This document shows, piece by piece, positions 1 to 9,659 of a DNA stretch of 64,000 nt. A program made the position numbers and the translations under genes. The notes under the pieces are model-generated. The model was given only the letters and a program-made list of their open reading frames with translations, had not been told where the DNA came from and did no database searches. This stretch comes from Impatiens glandulifera (taxonomy: Eukaryota > Streptophyta > Magnoliopsida > Ericales > Balsaminaceae), in contig NC_061862.1 in the NCBI RefSeq assembly GCF_907164915.1, positions 81,433,718 through 81,497,717 of the forward strand, read 5' to 3'. Position 1 is the first letter of the stretch; every line of letters begins with the position of its first letter.

Positions 1-69
1 TGAATGGATTTTCATGAGGCCGTTTAGGTTCTTACAAGAATTCGTTTGTGGTTTTACATGAACTTTAGA

Positions 70-640
70 TTGAGTGGAGTATGCTTCGCTCAGAAAATCT
101 TATATATAATTCAATATTTTAAAAATAAAAGAAACTCTAATAGGTGAAGAAAGCTTCGCTTGTTATCGCTGAATTATGGGAAGCATGCTTCGCTTAGGAA
201 ATCTTATATATAATTCAATATTTTAAATATAAAAGAAACTCTAATAGGTGAAGAAAGTTTCGCTTGTTATCGCTGAATTATGTGAAGCATGCTTCGCTCA
301 GGAAATCTTATATATAATTCAATATTTTAAATATAAAAGAAACTTTGATAGGTGAAGAAAGCTTCGCTTGTTATCGCTGAATTATGTGAAGCATGCTTCG
401 CTCAGAAAATCTTATATATAATTCAATATTTTAAAAATAAAAGAAACTCTAATAGGTGAAGAAAGTTTCGCTTGTTATCGTTGAATTATGTGAAGCATGC
501 TTCGCTTAGGAAATTTTATATATAATTCAATATTTTAAAAATAAATGAAACTCGAATGGTTGAAAAAGCTTCGCTTGTTATCGCTGGATTTTGTGAAACA
601 TGATTCGCTCAGGAAATCTTTTATATAATTCAATATTGCA
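70..640. repeat. 104-bp tandem satellite array
   Basis: About 5.5 head-to-tail copies of a 104-bp unit. The landmark 'taggtgaag' (diverged in the last copy) recurs at 141, 245, 349, 453 and 557, exactly 104 bp apart. Each unit carries two CTTCGCT motifs, one in the near-palindrome gaagcatgcttcgct and one in gaagaaagcttcgctt, separated by an AT-rich spacer. The last unit is the most diverged. The same palindromic core appears in the arrays at 2.3-2.8, 4.3-4.7 and 8.4-9.6 kb. Confidence 0.9.
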
Positions 641-2190
641 GATTGACAATTGATTGGATGATAGCAGTTGAAATTTTAGGCCGTATACAGACTACGACCG
701 TCCTACGAATTGAAATACAAGACAGATGAATTGACATGACAAAAATGTTTTGGCGCTTCAATTCATTATTATATTTAGCGTTTGTTTGTTCCTTAAGAGC
801 TTGTTTGATGGTTGATATATTTAAAATTTAAATGGTATATTAGATAATATAGTAGGTTATAATTTTATTTATATTTTAAATTTATTTATATTTAATATAT
901 TTTTTTTGTATTGAAATAATTTATTAATTTAATTCCTTTTATGAAAATAAATTTTATAATGTAATAAAATAAATATAATATATATATATATATATACAGT
1001 TTTTTATTATTATAAAATAAAATATTTAAATAAGGGTAATTTAGATATTTTAATTAATAAAATGGATGATTTGATTTATGATGGGAAGATCGAGAGTTTT
1101 AGGATAAAATCTGAGTTTTATCCCAAAAACACAAAGATCAAACAAGCCCTAAGAGTCAATGTTAATGTTTTTACTTTTTCATGAATAAAATTTAGATTAT
1201 AAATGATGAGTCATAAGGACTGCAGACTTGTCCTCCGATGTGATATTTCATCACGGGCTACTGAATGCTTCTAATTCACTCGTTAAAAATCTTTTCTATA
1301 AAGGTGGGTTAAAACCATCTTCGTCCAAATGAAATTATTGAGCATTTGCATTGTTGTGAGTGTGTGGTTGTTTAAGATATTTTGTTCGGATCTACTCTTT
1401 GAGAGATACTCTGTGGTGGAAAACGTCTTTAATGAAGATGAAGAGAGTCTAGTTGTGGTGGAAAATATCTTCAGTGACTACAAAATCTTCATACCTGAAG
1501 TAGAAACTACCAACCAAATGAAGATGATACATGTCCACCGCTGGTGGGAAAAGCCAATTGTAGGAGATTCCCTAGGGTGGAAAATATTTCAAGTAAGAAA
1601 TATCTCAACAGATGGGATTCATTAGCCGTGTGAGATCCGCTGTGGTTGCTTCAATGGAGATGCAAATGAATATTGTTATAATGTACAATTGTGTTTATCA
1701 AATGTTATAATGCAGATGAATATTATTATAATGTAGAATTGTTTATCAAATGTTGTAATGGAATGTAGTTCATCAAATCTGATAATAATTATAATAATTA
1801 TGATTTTACAATAATTTACGAAGGATTGTGTGTTAATTTGAAAATATTCATCTGTGTTTTACATTAACGTTATATCGAATCGTCATCTCAATAAAAAAAA
1901 TAATTGTTATATATATTTTAATTCAGATTTAATTATGTCAATTATAAAATAACTAATAAAAAGGAAGGATTATATATATTTATTTACATGAATTGCTAAG
2001 TATTAATGTGACATTTCAGTTTCACATCCTCATCATTATATTCTTCATAATGATTTATATTTTGATCTTATTATCTGTAATCTCTGTAATATAAAAATTT
2101 TTAATATAAAAATGTATTTCTCTGTAATCTCTGTATATCCGTACAAATGTCAGCTGAAGGGACAAGTCAAAATTTGGCGTTTTTTCAATC
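641..2190. other. AT-rich non-coding stretch, no gene supported
   Basis: There is a (TA)n run near 980-996 and low-complexity A/T. A 98-codon open frame at 1329-1625 has no recognisable domain and is not called. The stretch is bounded by a similar ~30-bp sequence on both sides (around 626-655 and 2199-2230, 'ttcaatattgc.gattgac'). It may therefore be an insertion into, or a duplication within, the surrounding repeat-bearing element. Confidence 0.5.
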
Positions 2191-2269
2191 AATAGCTTGC
2201 TTCAATATTGCGGATTGACCATTGATGGGATTTATTATACAAGAGATCCAAGTTTCGTTCTATGGAGAT

Positions 2270-2760
2270 TGTTCTCTTTAATAAACAAACTATGAAGCGA
2301 AGCAAACTTTGTTCCCTATAAGCGTTGTAAACTATTAGTAACAAGCGAATCAGACATCGTTCTCTAGCACTAGGTTCGTTTAATAAACTAACTAACAAGC
2401 GAAGCAAGCTTCGTTCCCTAAAATCATTGAAAACCATAACTAACAAGTGAAGCATTCTTCGTTCTACGTAAGCATTGTGCTTACATGAACCCTTTAATGT
2501 TTTTACATTAAATCATTAGGGGTTTTACATAAGTGTGTTTAGGGTTTTACACGAGTGCGTTTAGGGTTTTACATGAACGTGTTATGAATACAAATTAATT
2601 TAAATAAACTATAATTAATAAGCGAAGTATGCTTCGTTCTCTAACACTGTCTAACTGTAATAAACTAACAAACAAACGAAGCTAGCTTCGTTCGCTTGAA
2701 TCATTATAAACGGTAACTATTAAGCGAAGCAAGCTTCGTTCTATATTTTTACAAGAATGC
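2270..2760. repeat. GAAGC/GCTTCG palindrome cluster, downstream array
   Basis: Irregularly spaced copies of aagcgaagcaagcttcgttc and variants occur around 2290, 2400, 2450, 2620, 2675 and 2715. They are mixed with short 'gggttttacatgaa' motifs at about 2520-2580, which also occur near 40 and at 8815 and 9310. The cluster lies downstream of the DUF7745-like pseudogene (minus strand). The core matches the palindrome in the 104-bp satellite, while the spacers differ. Confidence 0.75.
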
Positions 2761-2983
2761 ACAAGGGGTTTTAAAAGAATGCATTAAGATTTTACATTAC
2801 AGTTTTAAATGAATATGACATCCATATTGCAATCATTCATAACGACAATGATTCGAATAATAACTTCACAACAATTGATTTTCATTTGAGTGCAAAAAAA
2901 CACAAAAACATTTCATAATCTGTTTACATAATTATTATACAAATTAAGCAACCAAAAAGCAGTTCACAAAAATAAATTAAGCC

Positions 2984-4116
2984 CTAATCTGATACATCAA
3001 TGGATGACTCGTCATTCGATCCTGTCATCGATACGACTTCTTGTTCAATGAAGGGTGGAATGTATAGATGAACTGCTTCATTCACAGCATTGATTCATCG
3101 ATTGAGGAATGAAACTCTAACAGAAAGCTCCATTATTGATGCGTATTCGAGGTAAAGATCAAGAGAAATAGGCATCAAGTTCGCCAGAGGATTGAGTGCA
3201 TTCGAAGGTAGGGGATTCCGTAGGCCAAATTGTCAATATATGATAGTTGTACAGTAGGAGGTAGATCCTTCTAGGCCCAACACAATGATGAATGGAGAAC
3301 CCCTCATCTCGTACATCTTTTGGCTAAAGAGATACCAAGGAACAATGAACCGAATTTGTGAATATCAGAAATATAATTCTCAATCCCGATTTTAGCAATC
3401 CTTTGCAACTATAGATTTGCAAAGAAGGGTAAGGAATTAAAGGACGAGGTAACCAATGTAATTTGTCTAACAACCAGAGGTATAGAACCAAAGGTGATCC
3501 ACGACGGGAATAATTATTTGGGTCTGGAATAAAGTCGTTGAGACCAAGGAGTGTCTTAGTGAGTACAAGGCCAGCCAAACATGGGGCATTTCCCATCAGT
3601 GCATGAACTACCTCCAGGAGTCTATCCGAAGATCGTAGTCCTTCAGTCGGACACAAAAAAATGAGCAAGAACCACAAGCATGATTAGTTTGCTTTGTGTG
3701 TGGCTGATGGTCCTTTCACCTCCTTGGACACGCCAAATGTAATCATTTATGTTTGTTATATTGATAAATTCATGAGTGCCAAACATTGTACAACCATAGA
3801 AGTTATGGCAAGTTTCGAATGCAAAATGAGGTTCAAGATTGATAGAAAAAACCATGAGTGAAAGACTACCACACCTAAGGATTGAAGCAAAGTCCTCAAT
3901 CGTCGGGCATATGTGCATGTCCCCGATGACAAAAGAACGAGTGTCCGTATTCCATCTTCTTTGCATGTGGGCCATCATTCCGTCGTCAACGTTTATTCGA
4001 ATAAGAGGTAGAATCTCATCTACATGATAGACACCAAAAGAGATAGGGTCATCGTTGATCAGACTTAAGTATCGCTCCAACTGTTGTTGCGATAAAACCG
4101 ACATCTCTAGGTCCAT
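2984..4116 (-). pseudogene. DUF7745/plant mobile domain-like transposon protein, broken
   Basis: The first frame (4116-3643, 157 aa) has the layout of plant-mobile-domain/DUF7745 proteins: a W-x(n)-F motif, then CPTIEDFASILRC at residues ~68-80. The homology continues in another frame (around 3650-3400), where 'GSPLVLYLWLLDKLHWL' matches the family's GSPLLLQIWL-type block, then in a third stretch (about 3300-2990) with 'VLGLEGSTSYC' and 'QFGLRNPLPSNALNPL'. It ends in TAG at 2984-2986. At least two frame changes and an in-frame stop (around 3242) break it. The family occurs in transposon-associated plant genes; its biochemical role is not established. It lies downstream of and parallel to the Ulp1-like pseudogene. 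Confidence 0.7.
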
Positions 4117-4334
4117 CTCTGCCTCCTAAGATGAGTATTACACTAAACGAATGAAGTGAATGAATGAGGTAGTCAAAGAACTTATTTGCCGGTAGAGATT
4201 TAGGAATGAGAGAGTCAAAACAGAAAGAGAGAGTGAGAGACTAAATAGATGATGACAATAGCTACTGTTGAAGTAATAAAAGATTTTTCATTCATTAATT
4301 AACATCTTTACATATCTCCGGTAGGGGCGTTACA

Positions 4335-4735
4335 TCTTGTGAAGATAGCTTTGTTTGTGAATTTAAAAACAATACTTGTGAAGCTATCTTCGTTTATGAA
4401 TTTAAAAATTGAACTTGTGAAGCTAACTTCGTTTATGAAATTCAAAACTTAACATTGTGAAGCTGGCTTCGTTAAAGTTTAATTTATGTGAAGTTAGAAT
4501 CGCTTCATAACTTGTGAAGCTAGTTTCATTTATGAATTTAAAAACTGAACTTGTAAAGATAACTTCGTTTATGAATTTAAAAAAGTAAATATGAAGCTAG
4601 CTTCGTTTATGAATTTAAAAACAGAATTTATGAAGCTAGTTTCGTTTATGAAATTCAAAACTTAACATTGTGAAGCTAGCTTCGTTAATGTTATAATTTC
4701 TGTGAAGTTAAAATCGCTTCATGAAGGAATAAATA
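4335..4735. repeat. 39-40 bp GAAGCTAGCTTCG tandem array
   Basis: Copies of gaagctagcttcgtttatga plus a short AT spacer begin at 4341, 4380, 4419 and 4459, giving a 39-40 bp period. A second block of the same units follows from about 4515 to 4690. The variant 'gaagtta.aatcgcttcat' closes each block (about 4491 and 4701), giving a ~210-bp higher-order repeat. The array lies between the Ulp1-like and DUF7745-like pseudogenes, in the presumed promoter region of the latter. Confidence 0.85.
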
Positions 4736-4913
4736 TTTTCACATTCATGAAGAGATGTTTTTCAATACCTTTGTCCGGTAGTAACGATTAAAAATATGGG
4801 TACGAGAAGAGTAGAATGTGAAATATAATCATTGAAAATTATAAACATAAATAAAATATAAGTGCTTAAAGTGAAAGTACACTAATTAAAATTCCATTTA
4901 TACATACAACTCT

Positions 4914-7900
4914 CTAAAATCTTGATCTGATTAACTTCTTTAAGTTAATCTTATTGACATTGTGGTCAGACATAAGAACTCTGTATAAATATTTGATCCT
5001 CAGTGTACTTAAAGCTTCTTCGACCTTCAAAAGAACAAGAGAAAGTATAAGAACATATATAAAAAAAATTCATAGACTAACATATGTTTAACACTTACAT
5101 TGTCGCTAGTGATGTCAATATCAAACTTCTTCATATATCCTCTATATGTTTCCATATGTCTCATTAAATATATTCCACAGTCGGTTTTGTTTGTATTGTC
5201 TTGCCAATCCAGCTTTGGCGTCGTTCTCCTGTATTTTGTAATTTTTTCGACTAGTTGTGCTAGGCCTAGTCCTCCCAAGAAAGTCCCAAAACTAGTAATG
5301 TGGTTAATCAAATTGGTATACTTATCCAGAAGTTTTATTTTATGCGGACGTCCAGAGTTGTCTAGTATTTCGATTTTGGAAAGAAAAATATTGACACATA
5401 CAAGAAAGAAATGCTCGGAATGGACGACTGATAGGAATATATGTAAAAAGAATAAAAACACAAATTATTTGATTTCATACTCGTTACTTGGAATTGTTAT
5501 GTACATACCAAGTCGGCGTTTTTTAGGTCTTCTTTTGTTATTTTGGAGTTTTTCATGTCTTCTTCAAGGAAAAGGCAAAATGAGGTGCAATCAAACTCCA
5601 GATGAACCTGCAAATAAACTCTAGAGTATCAAAGTCATGAACATGTAACAATACATAACACAAAAACAAGCGAAATACTTACATATGATATTGTTAAAAA
5701 ACAAATTATTCGTTTTTCATGCCTTGGAAACCTACTGAATTTGAAGTGAAAATGTATGGCCCAAGCATCCACCACTTCGCTAGCAACTTATTTTTTCTCT
5801 TTCATTGTTTGCAATATTTTATGGGTCATATTACCCGGAGACCCTTCATATAGTACGTCACTGCAAAATAGATTCATTTAAAACATAACTACTTTAATAT
5901 TTCAAATTTAGAAAAGCATGCTTCACTTACTTTTCATTCAGGTCTTCACAAAACACAAAATCGGCCAATCTCTGTTCCTTGTTGGTTATTTTTTTGTCCA
6001 ACTTCTTCGCAACGACTTTCATGTAAGGGGATTGAAGGTGCACTGGAATTTTTGTGATCTTCCTCTTAGGATAGTCTCTAATATTGACGTGTCCCCCATC
6101 ATCTTCATCTTCATCTTCAAAAGATTCATCAGATTTAGAAGCTTCTAAAGATTTGGTTTCCTCACCCTCATCATCTTCATCTTCATTTTCATCTTCAGAA
6201 GATTTATCAGCTTTAGAAGCTTCGAAAGCTTTGGTTTCCTCACCCTATTCCTTCCGTTCACCCTTATAATTCGGTTCAACAGAGGGTGATGGATTATCTT
6301 CATTGTTCTCAACTGCATCCTCACAAAGGTATTCAACCAGGGGACTATTGATTTTCAAGCCCGCACTCTCTAAAGTGTCCCAAAGTGCCTCCTTTGGAGG
6401 ATCTTTCCTACTTACACAAACCTCAACATTATTCACCTTCACGTGTTTCATGAACCCTTCAGACTCTCTTAGGTTCAGAAAACCAGCCTAAAAAAAGGCT
6501 TCGGATCGATGTTGCGTTTCTTCAACTCTCTTGATAGGTAATTAAGTTGTTGTGATGTATCTTTAAAAGTTTGCAATACTTTGGATGTTAACATCTGCCG
6601 ATTATTAAAAACATACATTTTTAGTCTAAAAACAAGAAAGTATAGAAAATTGTGAGTCAATTTCTTCTTTCAACATACATGTTCACCATCTTCAAGTAAT
6701 TCCAATAAATTAACTAGAATCTCAGGTTCTTTATCTGTTAGGTGTGCCCTTGCTCTGCCCAGTCCAAAACCACCTGCGCGAGCTTCTAATGTTAACAATG
6801 TGATGTCATCCCATCAAGAGATGATTGGAAAAGACCTTTCATAAGGCTGGAGTACATCATTCACAAAAACACCATCTAGGTAGCAAATCTGAAATAAAGG
6901 AATGGGAAACATGTTAGTAAATATTTCATATGTATAAATCATATACAAGTGAGTAATTATCTACCAATAAAAGGGTTAGAGGTCCATCAAAATATGGATT
7001 TTTATCTTTTTTTTCTTTTTCTTTCCAATTTCTTACACTTTCAACCAATCGTTGTAGTGTGAAGTGGCACCAGTTCAGGTCCTTTATGTTATCAACATCC
7101 ATTAAGGATTTGAGAATTTTGAACCTGAATTAATAATATACATGTGTAAGTATTCACAAATACAATTAAATATATATAATATGTTTGAATACATGTTTAC
7201 CTAACTCGTGAATTTTGAACTGGACATAAAAAACTTGAGACAACAAAGACAACAAAGTCGATTTTAAAATCGTTGTTTGCACTTGTGTTACTTAATATCT
7301 TGGGTATCATAGAACGTGTTTCAGGAGCTGAAGTTGATTCTTCCCCGCTCCATCCCTCAAGAAATTAAAAAAATTAGGGTCCTTATTCTTGTCCGCCCCA
7401 ACGGACTCAACTACGTTCATTGGCCCTCTCGGGAGGTTCAACACGAGCTGGACGAGATCTTCATCGATAAGGATCTCATCATCGTTGGCCAATACTAGAG
7501 AACTCTTATCTGGGTCGAAACATCTGACTACGTATTTCGAAAAATGACCTGGGGAATTGGAGACACCCAATGTAAGAAGAGAACCAAACCCGATTTGCTT
7601 CACAGTTTCCTTCTGTTCTACGCTCAATTTAGGAATCATGTGAAAAAGGCCATGAGGGGATGATCTTGTTAGAAATACCACTTTCCTTTTTTTGATGGTT
7701 TTCGTTTTTGGGGGAGGTGGTGGTAACTCTTCTTCGACAGGTGTAGTAGTTGTAGCAATATCAGTGGTTTTGGGGGGAGGTGGTGGTAAATCTTCATCGA
7801 CAGGTGTAGTACCTGTAGCAATATCAGTAGCTTCGACAGCAACTGTAGAAACTGATTCATACGTCGATGACTTCGTATTCGTATTCGTATTTCTCTTCCT

Positions 7901-8163
7901 CTTCCTTTCATATTTATTCAAGTAAAACCTCGAATGCATTATTTTCGACGGGATAACATAAATCATTATTTCACAAAAGAAATGGAATTAACGGGTTTAA
8001 TATTAATAAAAAAACTTTAAACACAATATGAATCAAAATAACCTACCTCTCCCGTCTATTGTCGGCATTGTCGTTGGATTCAGGATTTGGGGCGGTTTCG
8101 TTTATGCTCTTACAAAGTATCCATTGGCATGTTGTTGACTTCGTTTTGTTGTGACATTTTCAT
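4914..8163 (-). pseudogene. Ulp1-like cysteine protease (C48) of a transposable element, broken
   Basis: Multi-exon gene with recognisable junctions. Approximate exons: 8163-8047, 7928-7201, 7124-6965, 6888-6679, 6594-5931, 5860-5683, 5607-5509, ~5427-5099 and 5024-4914. The N-terminal part has the GFGSLLTLG and LVQLVLNLPRGP blocks common before Ulp1 domains in plant elements. A Pro-rich linker (two PPPPPKT blocks) and an Asp/Glu-rich stretch (about 6240-6090) follow. The C-terminal domain keeps the C48 pattern: His in HFFLVCVN, Asp in EILDNS, Gln in WQDNTNKTDCG, and Cys in DCG. In-frame stops occur at 6814-6816 (TGA), 6245-6247 (TAG) and 5788-5790 (TAA). Frameshifts occur in exon 1, near 7310 and in the T-run near 6490. 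Ulp1 proteases process SUMO; Ulp1-like genes are carried by some Mutator-like and other plant elements. It is dead as written. Confidence 0.8.
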
Positions 8164-8349
8164 AAGAAATCCTTGTAGAATAGAAGAAAACTCTAAGGAT
8201 TCAACGTTCAAAGAAAGATGATCGTTGAGAGATAGAGAGAGAATATGAACAATTTTTTATGAAAATAAAGAGTGAGATTTGTAGCGGGAAATATATGTTT
8301 TAATCCTTCATAAAGAGATTATAACTTCACAGAAATTATAACATTAACG

Positions 8350-9640
8350 ACACAAGGTTGAGTTTTTAAATTAATAAATGAAGCTAGCTTCACAATCATT
8401 CCATTTTACATGGCACCTGGGCTGGGCGAAGAAGTCTTCTCTCGAAAAACGTCTATTCATTCCTTTTTACATGGGACCTGGGCGAAAGAGTCTTTGCTCA
8501 AAAATATTCTATTCGTTACATGGCGCCTAGGCGCAGTATTCTTCGCTAGATTCTCTAGACATATAACATAATTAAAGCGAAGAATTCTTCGCTGCAAAGC
8601 GTCTCCTCGTAAATAAAATTTGGTAAATTTTTTAAATATAAAAATAAGTAATTGAAGCGAAGAATGCTTCACTAAGAAGCGTCTATTCGTCAATTTATTT
8701 ATTTTTAATTTAAAAATATTTTATTTTTGTTAATTTTTGTATTTACATACATGAGTAAGTGTATTTACATGATAGGTAAACGGTCTTTTCATGGGTGTGT
8801 TGGAGGTTTTACATGAATGTCAGGGTACGTCAGTATTAAAATAATTGAAGCGAAGTATTCTTTGTTGCAAAGCGTCTCCTCGTAAATAAAATTTTAAATT
8901 TTTGTAAATATAAAAATAAGTAATTGAAGCGAAGTATTCTTCGCTGCAAAGAGTCTCCTCGTAAATAAAATTTTAAAATTTTTTAAATTTAAAAATAAGT
9001 AATTGAAACGAAGTATGCTACGCTGCAAAGCGACTTCTCGAAAATAAAATTTTTAATATTTTTTAAATATAAAAATAAGTAATTGAAGCGAAATATTCTT
9101 CGCTGCAAAGCGTCTCCTCGTAAATAAATTTTTTAAAATATAAAAATAAGTAATTGAAGCGAAGTATGCTTCACATAATGTTATTTTTAATAAATTTTTT
9201 AATTTTTAATCTAAAAATAATTTATTTTTGTTAATTTTTGTATTTACATACATGAGTAAGTGTATTTACATGATAGGTAAACGGTTTTTTCATGGGTGTG
9301 CTGGGGGGTTTTACATGAACGTTAGGGTATTAAAAACCTTTGAAGCGAAGTATTCGTCGATCTAAAAGCATATCTTCATTTCGTTGAACGGGGCGCCTGG
9401 GTGGCGTATGCTTCGCTCTTTACAGCTTCTCTCCATTCCTTCTTACATGGCGCCTGGAGAGAATTTAGCTTCATTGGTAACAATATATCTTGATTCCTTT
9501 TGACCTGGAAGCTGAGGGAAAGGAACTTCGCTCGTAACAATATATCTCCATTCCTTCTTACATTGCGCTTAGAGAGATGTGAGCTTCGCTGGTAACAATA
9601 TATCTTGATTCCTTTTAATCTGGAAGTTGGAGGAAGGGAG
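8350..9640. repeat. 71-80 bp GCGAAG-CTTCGC palindrome array, upstream flank
   Basis: The motif gaagcgaagtattcttcgct recurs at 8654, 8848, 8926, 9005, 9085 and 9156 (spacing 71-80 bp in the core), with the conserved companion 'gcaaagcgtctcctcgtaaata'. A related block with 'tacatggcgcctgg' occupies 8400-8540 and 9380-9640. A ~140-bp segment containing 'gagtaagtgtatttacatga' is duplicated at ~8690-8830 and ~9195-9330. The array lies upstream of the Ulp1-like pseudogene, like a promoter or subterminal region. Confidence 0.8.
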
Positions 9641-9659
9641 CTTCGCTCCGTACGTTAAC

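Noticed and set aside
70..640. CRISPR-like regular repeat array
   Set aside because: The whole 104-bp unit is repeated, including the spacer, and the context is a plant nuclear genome, so it is a satellite.
1329..1625. 98-codon open frame with a hydrophobic start
   Set aside because: There is no recognisable domain, it lies in repeat-flanked non-coding DNA, and its internal similarity ('gtggtggaaaa') looks like a decayed repeat.
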